In this document: positions 6,253 through 13,345 of the stretch, piece after piece
Numbering within the stretch: the first letter of the stretch is position 1
Layout of the letters: every line of letters starts with the position of its first letter
The notes under the pieces: model-generated
Told to the model about the DNA's origin: nothing
The model's input: the letters and a program-made list of their open reading frames with translations, nothing else
Database searches by the model: none
Source: JBHJHK01 sp050330975
Lineage (GTDB): Bacteria > Pseudomonadota > Gammaproteobacteria > Competibacterales > Competibacteraceae
DNA length: 16,477 nucleotides
Assembly (NCBI GenBank): GCA_050330975.1
Contig: JBHJHK010000010.1
Coordinates: 1-16,477, forward strand
Reading direction: 5' to 3'
Made by a program: the position numbers and the translations under genes

Positions 6253-7200
6253 TCAGCCCCCGCCGGGGGCGGAGACTTCCGACCGAGTCTGCTCCAACAG
6301 CCACCTGACAAAGTGCCTCACCTGGGGGTCGCGGTCTCGCACCGTCGAGCGCACCAGGTAGTAGCCTTGATGGCTGGCCACCGTTTGGGGTACGGGGCGC
6401 ACCAAGCGATGGGTGGCGAGTTCTTCCTCCACCAGGAACAACGGCACCAACGCCACCCCCAGGTGGGCCATGGCGGCGGCGATGGCCATGTAGTAGTGCT
6501 CGAAGCCCAAGGTCTGCTGGGTGTTTAAATCCCCAGGGCCCACGGCGGTGGCCCAGGTTCCCCAGTCGGCGTGGCGGGTGTGGCACTCCAATAGCGTGCA
6601 GGCCTTGAGGTCTTCGAGGCCGTTGATCGGTTGGTTCGCCAGGTAGTTCGGGGTGCAAACCGGGGCGATTTGCTCGCGCATAATCCGATCGGCCACGGGC
6701 AAATCGTCGCCCCTGGCGCCCTGGCGGGGGTCGCCAAATACGATGGCCACGTCCAGCTCCCGCAAATCCCACTCCACCCCGTAGCGACCGCGGCCCATGG
6801 AGATCTGGAGGGTGACGAGGTCGATGACGATCTCGGGGAATTGGCGGCGAAATCCCCCTAGGCGCGGCACTAGCCAGCGGGTGCCAAAGGTGGGCAGGGT
6901 GCCGATGCGCAGGGCGCGCCCGGGGTGGGGGTGGGCCAGGATTTCCAGGGTCGCCCCCTCCAGGAGGTCCAGCGCCCGCTGGACGGCTTCCAGATAGCGC
7001 ATACCCCCCTCGGTGAGGGCGAGGCCCGCGGGCTGGCGTTCGAACAACCGGGTACCCAGCCGCCCCTCCAGGGTTTTGATCTGGCGGCTGACGGCGCTCT
7101 GGGTGAGGTTGAGTTCCCGGGCCGCCGTCGTGAAGCTCAAATGGCGGGCTACGGCCTCAAAGGTGGGTAGCGTCTGGAGGGGAAGGCGGATGCGCGCCAC
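6253..7200 (-). CDS. LysR-family transcriptional regulator, GcvA-like
   Basis: A 315-residue LysR-type regulator, normal length for the family. The N-terminal winged helix-turn-helix is clear (LPTFEAVARHLSFTTAARELNLTQSAVSRQ, split across residues 10-39), followed by LEGRLGTRLFERQPAGLALTEGG. The rest is the periplasmic-binding-protein-like effector domain (RALRIGTLPTFGTRWLVPRL, then DVAIVFGDPR). The wording is closest to GcvA-type regulators. The GTG at 7200 is preferred because GAGGAG lies nine bases upstream and the protein then starts in the family manner; an in-frame ATG at 7245 has no ribosome site. It lies upstream of cysD on the same strand, 187 bases apart, and is divergent from the USP-like gene. 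LysR proteins often control divergent neighbours, so either could be a target; the effector is unknown. Confidence 0.92.
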   Translation of the reverse strand: MARIRLPLQTLPTFEAVARHLSFTTAARELNLTQSAVSRQIKTLEGRLGTRLFERQPAGLALTEGGMRYLEAVQRALDLLEGATLEILAHPHPGRALRIGTLPTFGTRWLVPRLGGFRRQFPEIVIDLVTLQISMGRGRYGVEWDLRELDVAIVFGDPRQGARGDDLPVADRIMREQIAPVCTPNYLANQPINGLEDLKACTLLECHTRHADWGTWATAVGPGDLNTQQTLGFEHYYMAIAAAMAHLGVALVPLFLVEEELATHRLVRPVPQTVASHQGYYLVRSTVRDRDPQVRHFVRWLLEQTRSEVSAPGGG

Positions 7201-7370
7201 GGCATTGATCTCCTCGCCCGCGAAACCCCAACGGATCGAGCCCATGCGTTTTGGTCATGGCCCCAGAAATAAATAGCGTTTTTCCCAAGACCACCGGGAT
7301 CCATAAGCTACGCCAAAGATCCGTCGATGACCACGGCGGTGGCATTCACGGCAATCCCGGGAGATTATCC
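7201..7370. promoter_or_regulatory. Shared upstream region of the LysR gene and the divergent USP-like gene
   Basis: 170 bases separate the two divergent starts. The centre (about 7266-7290) is AT-rich compared with its surroundings, as expected for promoters and a LysR operator. On the minus strand TATTTAT near 7270 could serve as a -10 element. No operator could be fixed with confidence. Confidence 0.3.
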
Positions 7371-7814
7371 ATGGACAGTTCGCAAGATGTAGTGCTTTAC
7401 CTGGAGGAGGGGTTTGACGACGGCGGCCCGGGCAACAGCCGGGGGAGACGCCTGTTAAATTTGGCCCTGGAGCGTTGTCGTCAACTCCGGGGCAAGCTCA
7501 TTGTTTCGGGGGTGGTACCTGGTCACGCCATGCCCTGGGTGGCGAGCTTTTTCCCCCAGGACCCCGTGGCCAACACCTGTCGCCTGCTCCATGGGCGGCT
7601 GCGACGCTGGGGCACCCAGTGGGTGCCGCGGGATGTGCCGTGGCAGGTGGCGGTCCAGGTGGGGGGGGTTGCCGGATCGTTGGGGCGCATCGTCCAGGGT
7701 AGCCGGGTGGGCCTGGTGGTCATGGCGGGCTCGACCGCCGTTCCCCCGGCCTGGGACGCCTGTCCTTTGTTGGTGCTGGACGAGGCGACGGGCAGCGTTG
7801 CCGAGGGAATTTAA
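7371..7814 (+). CDS. Universal-stress-protein-like small protein
   Basis: A 147-residue protein with a layout like universal stress proteins: a first strand DVVLYLEEG, a helix RRLLNLALERCRQLRGK, a second strand LIVSGVV, a later helix then GLVVMAGS (the usual DLVVMGS position), and CPLLVLDEA at the end (compare CPVLVV). The canonical ATP-binding glycine pattern is not obvious, so this is either a divergent member or only a similar fold. The ATG at 7371 is chosen because GGGAG lies about seven bases upstream; longer in-frame starts are unsupported and read into the regulatory region. It is divergent from the LysR gene and may be controlled by it. Confidence 0.6.
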   Translation: MDSSQDVVLYLEEGFDDGGPGNSRGRRLLNLALERCRQLRGKLIVSGVVPGHAMPWVASFFPQDPVANTCRLLHGRLRRWGTQWVPRDVPWQVAVQVGGVAGSLGRIVQGSRVGLVVMAGSTAVPPAWDACPLLVLDEATGSVAEGI

Positions 7815-7829
7815 ACGTTGCAGGGCGAG

Positions 7830-7847
7830 GGGGGCACACACGCCCCC
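7830..7847 (+). terminator. GC-rich hairpin after the USP-like gene
   Basis: A perfect six-pair stem GGGGGC/GCCCCC with a six-base loop lies 15 bases after the stop codon. No T-run follows, so it is a weak terminator candidate or a 3'-end protecting hairpin. Confidence 0.35.
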
Positions 7848-7936
7848 TGGGGCTGGAGAGGCTACAACGCCCGGTGATTTGGGGCGAGGTAGAGGGCACA
7901 ATACGGTGTACATTTTTGGCTTACTCCTTCAACTCA

Positions 7937-8023
7937 TGGTGGACGCGGGAGGACTCGAACCTCCAGGGCCCGAAGGCACGGCGTTTACAGCGCCGCTCGC
8001 TACCCGTTACGGTCTACACGTCC
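7937..8023 (-). tRNA. tRNA-Tyr (GTA)
   Basis: A class II tRNA. The acceptor GGACGTG pairs with CGCGTCC, the anticodon stem CGGCG/CGCCG carries loop CTGTAAA (anticodon GTA), a variable arm contains GCC-TTCG-GGC, the T-arm is GGAGG-TTCGAGT-CCTCC, the discriminator is A and CCA is encoded (7937-7939). The D region (GACCGTAACGGGTAGCGAG) does not form the usual D-stem, unlike ordinary tRNA-Tyr. The encoded CCA and intact acceptor, anticodon and T stems argue for a working or recently working gene. It lies eight bases after the tRNA-Ser-like gene on the same strand, so the two are probably co-transcribed. Confidence 0.75.
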
Positions 8024-8031
8024 CAAAACAG

Positions 8032-8122
8032 CGGAGGGGGCGGGGATCGAACCCGCACGGGACCCATGGCCCCACCCCGGATAGCAACCGGGTACCGCCG
8101 CCGGCCATCGGTTGGCCCCTCC
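8032..8122 (-). tRNA. tRNA-Ser (GCT), first copy
   Basis: A class II tRNA. The acceptor GGAGGGG/CCCCTCC is fully paired, the anticodon stem CCCGG/CCGGG has loop TTGCTAT (anticodon GCT), a six-pair variable arm is formed by GGGGCC-ATG-GGTCCC, the T-arm is GCGGG-TTCGATC-CCCGC and the discriminator is G, as expected for serine. CCA is not encoded. Position 8 is C instead of T, and the D-arm pairs at most as ACC/GGT, so the D domain is unusual. The well-paired long variable arm suggests selection on the RNA. Confidence 0.65.
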
Positions 8123-8156
8123 AAAAAAATGATCAAAATGTCAAATAATAACCAAG

Positions 8157-8248
8157 CATAAGGAACGGGAATCGAACCCGCGCGGGACGCAAGAGCCCCA
8201 CCCTGGATAGCAACCGGGTACCGCCGCCGGCCATCGGTTGGCCCCTTG
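8157..8248 (-). tRNA. tRNA-Ser (GCT)-like second copy, probably degraded
   Basis: A tandem near-copy of the neighbouring tRNA-Ser. About 40 bases from the acceptor through the anticodon loop are identical, including anticodon GCT. Damage is visible: the acceptor ends (CAAGGGG against TCCTTAT) no longer pair properly, the anticodon stem has a C-A mismatch (CCCGG/CCAGG), and CCA is absent. The variable arm (GGGGC/GTCCC) and T-arm (GCGGG/CCCGT) can still form. It is likely a pseudo-tRNA produced by duplication of a unit of about 126 bases; a short TTGATC-T-run upstream of each copy is also shared. Confidence 0.5.
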
Positions 8249-8264
8249 GGAAAAAGATCAATAA

Positions 8265-8298
8265 AAAAGCCCCTGTAGCAGTAGCTAGAGGGGCTTTT
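8265..8298. terminator. Bidirectional rho-independent terminator
   Basis: A perfect ten-pair stem AAAAGCCCCT/AGGGGCTTTT with a 14-base loop, giving T-runs on both strands. It separates the tRNA group from the region to the right. On the minus strand it lies only 16 bases before the second tRNA-Ser copy. Confidence 0.8.
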
Positions 8299-8387
8299 AT
8301 GGGCCGTTTGAACGATTTCTTCAGGCCATAACTCCCCCTAGACGCCGACGATAGCGACTGTGTGAAAGCTGGGAGGAGAGATTAAAA

Positions 8388-8627
8388 ATGTCCATAGAGG
8401 AAACATTACGCTTCCAGGCGCTGAAGGTCAACCGTCATGGGGCACCCCTTGACAAAAAAATCCCCCCTGGGCGGGGGGACGGGTTGGCTTTTGACGCGTT
8501 GGGCTGTCAGTTGGAATTGTTGCGGCTGGCGAATTCCGCGGCCCGTTGGGGATCGATTCCCATGGCCGTCAGGATCTGGGTTTGCTCCTCATCTCGGGCA
8601 CCGTCGAGTTCACCATCGCGCACGTAG
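8388..8627 (+). CDS. Possible small ORF with a strong ribosome site
   Basis: The ATG at 8388 follows GGGAGGAGAG nine bases upstream, one of the best ribosome sites in the window. The frame runs 79 codons (MSIEETLRFQALKVNRHG at the start). After about 25 codons it crosses the terminator of the opposite gene and then runs antisense to its 3' end, so the second half is probably not selected as protein. No family was recognised. It may be a short peptide, a truncated gene or chance. Confidence 0.2.
   Translation: MSIEETLRFQALKVNRHGAPLDKKIPPGRGDGLAFDALGCQLELLRLANSAARWGSIPMAVRIWVCSSSRAPSSSPSRT
8454..8478 (-). terminator. Strong rho-independent terminator of the 700-residue gene
   Basis: Read on the minus strand, a CCCCCC/GGGGGG stem with a five-base loop is followed by A and seven T. 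It lies 29 bases after the stop of the large minus-strand gene, in the ideal position. Confidence 0.9.
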
Positions 8628-10609
8628 CCACCCAATTCAGCCATACCTACCGAGGCCAGGCCCGTGGCGGCGGCCAAGGTCCCAAAGCCGACGCCCCCAA
8701 GCCCCGTCCAGGAGGTGAACGCGGCGGCCCCGCCAAATCCCGCCGAGGCCATCCCCAACAGGTCGCCGACGATCTGGATGTTGCGGCCCATGGTGCCATC
8801 GTGGGTGGTCACGTTGTTATAAAGGCTGTAGCTCGCCAGGGCACCCCCCACAACGGGAGAGATCCTCCCCGACAACTGGGCCGCATTGTCGAGGAGATTC
8901 ACCGCCCCCTGGGCGGCGGCAGCGATGTCATCGGCGGCGGAGAGGCCCCGCATAAACAGGTCGGCGGCCCGGGGACTGCCGTCGAGGAGATCAAGGCCCA
9001 GGTCGAGTAATTGGCGGCTGCTGTCGAACTTGCTGGCGGTGTGGATGTAATTCACCACCTCGGCCGTGGCTTCGGTGTAGAGCATCTGCAGCGCCCGCTC
9101 ATTGCCGTGGCCGATGACAAAATCGAACAGCCCGGCGTCGTCTTGCTGGGCGCTGTGAATGTTGGTCAACACCGCCGTGCTGCCCTGGAGAGCGCCGTTG
9201 ATTGCCTCATTGCCGGTGTCCACTTGCATCAAGGCAGCCAACTGGTCGGCGTCATTATCATCGTCATCGCTCTGGGCAAAGGCCTCGAGGCGTTGGCGAT
9301 ACTCGTCCAGGCCCGCCACCAGCTGACCCACGGGGGAGTCGGGGTCGTGGCCCGCTCGGGCCAGGTTTGCCAGCTGGCCACTCAAGGCGGCGGCGCTGGA
9401 TCTGGCATCCTCATCGACGGCGCTTCGACCCAGGGTGCTGGCCATGGCCGGGACCAGGGCCTGCTGGATCAGCCGCTCCACCGTGGCCGGGTCCTGGGCC
9501 AGGGGGTGGTCGGGGTCGGCCAAGACCTCGGTGAGCATGTCGACCACTTCAGTGCCCCGTCCGGCTTTGATCAACTGGGGCAGCACCTGCTCGGTGAGGA
9601 CCGGCGCAATCCCCTCTCCTAGGCCCGGGCCGTAGACGCCGCTCTCGATGGCGCCGGCGTGGGCATCCAGCAGGGCCTGAGCGCTATCCAACAGGGTGTC
9701 ATCGTTCTCCAAGGTGTGGATTTGGCCTTCGAGCTCGGCCAGGGCCTGGTACTTATCCTTGTGGAGCTCCCGATAGCGGGCGGCGTACTCCTCGCGGTTG
9801 ACATTGACGCCCTGAGTCCCAGCGGCCAGTTCGTCTATCTGCTGCTGGAGTTCGATTTCTAGGGCGATCTTTTGCCGGTTGTATTCGTCCTTGAGCTGGG
9901 CCAGTTCGCCGAAGGGCTCCAGGCCGGTTATGGCCTCACCCAGTCGCACTTCGGCGTCTTGGCGAGCCTGGGTGGGATCGATGGCCGGGGCCTCGGGGAC
10001 CTCGGGGACCTCGGGCTCTTCGATGCCCTGCATGTGGCGCTGGGCGGCACCCATGACATCGTGGGCAAAGGGGCCAAAGCGGTTGGCCACGTCGGCGGTC
10101 AAGAAGCGACTGAGGGGGGAATCCATATCGGCCAGGGCGCTTTGGGCCAGCTCGAAGATGGTTTCATCGTGCTCGCTACGGGCCAAGGCGGGCATCGCAA
10201 CGCCGGTGAGCAGGGCGTTGGCGGAATCGTCTTCGACCCCGACGGTGCTGGCGTCGGTGATGGCCCGGTAGAGGTTTTGGGTGCTGGCCATCAGGGCACC
10301 TTGAGACTCGGGGTCTTGGGGGTTGCTGGCCCAAGCGGCGTAGGCGGCCGAAGCGTTGGTCATGGCGCCGTCGAGCTGCTGGCGGGCTTGGGCAGCGCTC
10401 TGGGGAGTGCTGGCGGTAGACGCGGTGAGGGCCTTGGCGGTGGCCAAGGTGTCGGCGGTCTGCCCCATGGGCTTTTCAGAAGCGGACTGGGTGCGGCCAG
10501 CGAGCTTTTGAAAAGAGATGGAGTCAGGGGTCCCGGGGGGAACAGAGAGGGTGGCGGAGGCCTGGGGGGCAGTGGGGTTTTGGGCGACGGTGTTGAGGGG
10601 CATATTCAT
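8507..10609 (-). CDS. Uncharacterised 700-residue protein, possible secreted or pore-type effector
   Basis: A 700-residue acidic, Ala-rich protein that I cannot assign. Residues 1-75 are Ser/Thr/Pro/Ala-rich and probably disordered, without a Sec signal peptide. A short proline linker EEPEVPEVPEAP lies at 197-208. Residues 233-302 are strongly helical and coiled-coil-like (LKDEYNRQKIALEIELQQQ). The middle is helical repeats without a clear domain. The C-terminal part has hydrophobic Gly/Ala-rich segments (584-592 and 611-662, e.g. GDLLGMASAGFGGAAAF) followed by a charged tail. A flexible N-terminus with a membrane-active C-terminus recalls secreted effectors, translocators or pore-forming toxins, but no specific match is claimed. 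ATG 10609 is used; a second ATG two codons later is possible. It ends at a strong terminator. Confidence 0.85.
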   Translation of the reverse strand: MNMPLNTVAQNPTAPQASATLSVPPGTPDSISFQKLAGRTQSASEKPMGQTADTLATAKALTASTASTPQSAAQARQQLDGAMTNASAAYAAWASNPQDPESQGALMASTQNLYRAITDASTVGVEDDSANALLTGVAMPALARSEHDETIFELAQSALADMDSPLSRFLTADVANRFGPFAHDVMGAAQRHMQGIEEPEVPEVPEAPAIDPTQARQDAEVRLGEAITGLEPFGELAQLKDEYNRQKIALEIELQQQIDELAAGTQGVNVNREEYAARYRELHKDKYQALAELEGQIHTLENDDTLLDSAQALLDAHAGAIESGVYGPGLGEGIAPVLTEQVLPQLIKAGRGTEVVDMLTEVLADPDHPLAQDPATVERLIQQALVPAMASTLGRSAVDEDARSSAAALSGQLANLARAGHDPDSPVGQLVAGLDEYRQRLEAFAQSDDDDNDADQLAALMQVDTGNEAINGALQGSTAVLTNIHSAQQDDAGLFDFVIGHGNERALQMLYTEATAEVVNYIHTASKFDSSRQLLDLGLDLLDGSPRAADLFMRGLSAADDIAAAAQGAVNLLDNAAQLSGRISPVVGGALASYSLYNNVTTHDGTMGRNIQIVGDLLGMASAGFGGAAAFTSWTGLGGVGFGTLAAATGLASVGMAELGGYVRDGELDGARDEEQTQILTAMGIDPQRAAEFASRNNSN

Positions 10610-10781
10610 GAGTCTGACTCTTGGGTTGAGGCCATCTCGTTTGTTGTGGGTCGTTGCTTGCAGTGCGTCGATGGCCAGTAGCTTACCCAGGGGTCAGAGG
10701 GGGTGCTGCGAACCACGCCGCTCCGCTACAGGGTGGGAATGGAGGAAAAAAAAGTGTCACAAGGGGCTTGAAATGTCGATG

Positions 10782-10810
10782 GTGACCTGCGGCCAAGGGC
10801 CGTAGGTCAC
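10782..10810. terminator. Long hairpin between the protease and the 700-residue gene
   Basis: A 13-pair stem with one mismatch, GTGACCTGCGGCC/GGCCGTAGGTCAC, with a three-base loop lies 35 bases after the protease stop on the minus strand. No T-run follows at once, although eight T occur about 30 bases further on. It could be a weak terminator, an attenuating or stabilising 3' hairpin, or an operator. The rest of the 236-base gap (10610-10845) shows nothing else clear. Confidence 0.45.
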
Positions 10811-10845
10811 ATTGAGGAGCTGAGGACGTCCAGCGCTGGCGCTGT

Positions 10846-12168
10846 TTAAGGCGCGGTGATGGCCAACGCCTCCAAGGCCCCATCCACCTGCAGGCGGGGG
10901 AAGGTCAAGCCACTCCGGGGATCGGTGACCGCCACCCCCCCAGCCAGCAGGGCCTCGGTGAGGGTAGCCAGGTCCGCCTCGGGGTAGGCCGAGCGCAACA
11001 CCGCCACCGCCCCGGCCACGTGGGGAGCCGCCATGGAGGTGCCACTAAAGGCCCCGTAGCCATCCCCGGGAATCGACGAAGTCACCTCGACCCCCGGCGC
11101 CCAGAGATCCAATGGCGTCCCGGCGTTGGAAAACTCGGCCACCAGATCGGCGTTGTCCACAGCCCCCACCGCCAGGGCCCCGGGGGCACAGGCGGGGCTG
11201 GCGATGCCCGTGGCGTCACCGCCGTTGCCGGCGGCGGCCACTACGGCGATTCCAGCCGTTGTGAGCAACTCGATGGCGGCGGCCTCGGGGGTGCCGGGGC
11301 AGGGCTCGCCATAGCTACCGCCCCCCAGGCTCAAGTTGACGGCGGCGATGGCCAGGGTGTCACGCTGGTCGTAGACGTACTCCAGGGCGGCGACGATATC
11401 CGAGGTGTAGGCCAGGGCACAGGGGCTGGCGAGACCCTGGTGGTAACAATCCCATCCCCGCAGCTCGCTGAACACCTGAATCGCCATGAGAGAGGCCCCC
11501 GGGGCCACACCGCTAAAATCCACCCCGGCGGCCCCGCCGTAGCCCGCGGCGATGCCGGCGACATGGGTGCCGTGGTCACAGCCGGCGACGGTGGCGGGGC
11601 AGGCCGCCCCCGCCCCAGGGCCCAGCTGTTGTTCGCTGGCGTCGGGGCACAGGGAACTCGGACCAAACCAAGCCCGGCGGGAGGGGCTGGAGAAGCAGGC
11701 CTCGGCGACGATGGCGCCGGCCACAAACGGATGATCCCCGTCCACCCCGGTATCGAGGACCGCCACGGTCCAACCGGCGCCATCAAAACCCTGGGTCTGG
11801 GAGGACAGAGCTCCTATCTGGAAGGTGGTTTCGGCCAGCTGGGGGCGAAACAGGCGGTCGGGGTGCAGTGCCAAAACACCCTGCCGCCCAGCTAGGGCCT
11901 GGGCCTGAGCCGGGGTCACCCGCACCGCCAACAAGGGCAGATGGCGAAAGCGCTGGCTGGGAATGGTGCCCAACTCCGCCATGGCCAACAGCCGCTCCTG
12001 GGCCCGGGCTAGGCGTTCGCCATAGGGGGCGACTTCTGGCGCCAAGGCGTCGAGATCTAGCTCTACGATAAAGGCATCGGCGGCCCGGGCCATGGGGCTC
12101 AGGAGCAGGGCAGCGGCTAGACTGAGGATGACCAGCCAGGGGTTAGGGGTAAAGGGCAGTGATTTCAC
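10846..12168 (-). CDS. Exported subtilisin-like (S8) serine protease
   Basis: A 440-residue secreted protease. With the GTG at 12168 it starts MKSLPF and has a typical Sec signal peptide (hydrophobic WLVILSLAAALLL, cleavage after MARA near 29). Residues 30-110 form a propeptide of the I9-like kind. The peptidase S8 domain carries the catalytic triad Asp139 (AVLDTGVDGDHP), His199 (CDHGTHVAGI) and Ser378 (SGTSMAAPHVAG), and the oxyanion Asn315 (AAAGNGG). Several cysteines (158, 174, 190, 197, 241, 250, 290, 327) suggest disulfides outside the cytoplasm. A TTG 51 bases upstream is an alternative start but lacks a signal-like N-terminus. It lies 82 bases after the Gly-rich exported protein gene on the same strand. 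Confidence 0.95.
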   Translation of the reverse strand: MKSLPFTPNPWLVILSLAAALLLSPMARAADAFIVELDLDALAPEVAPYGERLARAQERLLAMAELGTIPSQRFRHLPLLAVRVTPAQAQALAGRQGVLALHPDRLFRPQLAETTFQIGALSSQTQGFDGAGWTVAVLDTGVDGDHPFVAGAIVAEACFSSPSRRAWFGPSSLCPDASEQQLGPGAGAACPATVAGCDHGTHVAGIAAGYGGAAGVDFSGVAPGASLMAIQVFSELRGWDCYHQGLASPCALAYTSDIVAALEYVYDQRDTLAIAAVNLSLGGGSYGEPCPGTPEAAAIELLTTAGIAVVAAAGNGGDATGIASPACAPGALAVGAVDNADLVAEFSNAGTPLDLWAPGVEVTSSIPGDGYGAFSGTSMAAPHVAGAVAVLRSAYPEADLATLTEALLAGGVAVTDPRSGLTFPRLQVDGALEALAITAP

Positions 12169-12250
12169 GGTGGCGATTCCAAAGTATCGGAGCTTGCGAC
12201 CTCGAACCCGGCGGTTCAAGGCGAGGCCCTAGCTCTATGAGTGGCGAGGA

Positions 12251-12805
12251 CTAGTAGCGAGAACAGTTGATGGAATTTCCACTGGCGTCGTAGCAGTTGC
12301 CGCTGCGGCTGTAGCCGTCGTCGCGATTGTAGCTGCGGCTACCCTGGTAGTTGTTGCCGCTGGCGGTCGTGGCGTTGGTGGAGCGGTCGGCGCTGAGTCC
12401 GCTGTCGGTGTTATAGCTGGCGGAGCCATAGCTATCGACACTGCTGCCGTTGGCCCCCCGCCAGGCGAAGCCCCTCTCTCCCTGGGCGCCGCCGTCGGCA
12501 TCGCGACTAAAACGACCATAGCGGGCCCCTTGGCTGCCGTTGGGGCCGCTGAAGGCGCCGCCGCTGCCCCCCCGCACATTGCCCTGGCCGTCACTGGAAA
12601 AGCCCCGGCCCCGGGAGGCACCGTTGCCGTTGCCGTTACTAAAGCCCTGGGTTGCCCCCCCGCTGTAGCCCCCCGAGGGGTTGGCCACAACGCCCTGGGC
12701 CCGAAAGCGGCCTTGGGCGTCGGCCGTATCGGGGACGAACAGGCCGCTGGCGATGGCCAAAGTGCCGACGGCGAGGATGCTGTTAAAAGTTGCCCGCTGA
12801 ATCAT
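12251..12805 (-). CDS. Exported Gly/Ser/Asn-rich protein
   Basis: A 184-residue protein with a Sec signal peptide (MIQRATFNSILAVGTLAIAS, cleavage after TADA near 30). The mature part is low-complexity and rich in Gly, Ser, Asn, Arg and Tyr, with loose repeats such as GPNGS, RGANGS and SDGQGN. The C-terminus has a cysteine pair (171 and 181) in GNCYDASGNSINCSRY. It is probably a periplasmic, surface or matrix protein; the function is unknown. The ATG at 12805 has AGGAG eight bases upstream. It precedes the S8 protease gene on the same strand, so the pair may be co-expressed. Confidence 0.85.
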   Translation of the reverse strand: MIQRATFNSILAVGTLAIASGLFVPDTADAQGRFRAQGVVANPSGGYSGGATQGFSNGNGNGASRGRGFSSDGQGNVRGGSGGAFSGPNGSQGARYGRFSRDADGGAQGERGFAWRGANGSSVDSYGSASYNTDSGLSADRSTNATTASGNNYQGSRSYNRDDGYSRSGNCYDASGNSINCSRY

Positions 12806-13263
12806 GGTGGATGCTCCTGGCGTGGGGTTGGGGATCTGATAACGCTGTGGATGGCCACTAATCTATCCAGATCCAGGCCCAAACCCATTTCCCGGGCGAG
12901 GCAAAGTGCAACAAAATCTATCGCCGGCCAGGGGACAGATACATTTAGTAACAACTCCCCGACGTTTTGGAGGGGCTCGAGAAACGACAGCGCCTCCCAA
13001 GGGGGAGGCGCAGGGGACTGCCGAGTCGGCGATGAAAGATCCCAGTCACTTCGGCGGACGGTGCTTTAGCTGTTGGCTACAGGAGTGGCCCTTGAATCCT
13101 TTGACGTCTAGGGTACTGTGGCAAAATTTGTAGAGGGTATTTGGGGTACAAACTAACTGGGACGGGCCATGCGGTCTTAATAGAGGAGAGTGATCAAGAC
13201 GGACAGACTAGAGGGAAGGAGGTCTAAAGGGGAAAAGCTAGTGACGATCATAACCATACGAAA
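12806..13263. other. Intergenic region between the Gly-rich gene and tRNA-Glu
   Basis: About 458 bases without a convincing gene. It holds a perfect nine-pair hairpin at 12990-13011 (GCGCCTCCC/GGGAGGCGC, four-base loop). Near 12932-12950 is the phrase GGGGACAGATACATTT, which resembles short sequences often seen around REP-associated (Y1) transposase elements in proteobacteria; this similarity is from memory. It must also contain the promoter of the Gly-rich gene, which could not be placed. Confidence 0.5.
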
Positions 13264-13339
13264 TGGCGTCCCCAAGGGGATTCGAACCCCTGTTACCGCC
13301 GTGAAAGGGCGGTGTCCTAGGCCTCTAGACGATGGGGAC
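13264..13339 (-). tRNA. tRNA-Glu (TTC)
   Basis: A 76-base tRNA with all arms standard: acceptor GTCCCCA/TGGGGAC, D-arm with GAGGCCTAGGAC, anticodon stem CCGCC/GGCGG with loop CTTTCAC (anticodon TTC), T-arm GGGG-TTCGAAT-CCCC, discriminator G and encoded CCA. It is nearly identical to the E. coli tRNA-Glu as I recall it. It lies six bases after tRNA-Ala and downstream of gltX, the gene of its own synthetase. Confidence 0.97.
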
Positions 13340-13345
13340 GGGTTT

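Noticed and set aside
8123..8156. TTGACA between the two tRNA-Ser copies as a promoter
   Set aside because: No matching -10 box at a workable distance; it would fall inside the tRNA.
7501..8161. Plus-strand frames across the tRNA group
   Set aside because: They read the complement of tRNA genes, a common false gene call.
9011..10681. Long plus-strand frames of 203 and 269 codons
   Set aside because: Antisense to the 700-residue gene; Gly/Val-rich composition reflects the complement of Ala/Asp-rich codons.
11020..11895. 291-codon plus-strand frame
   Set aside because: Antisense to the S8 protease, whose catalytic motifs settle the coding strand.
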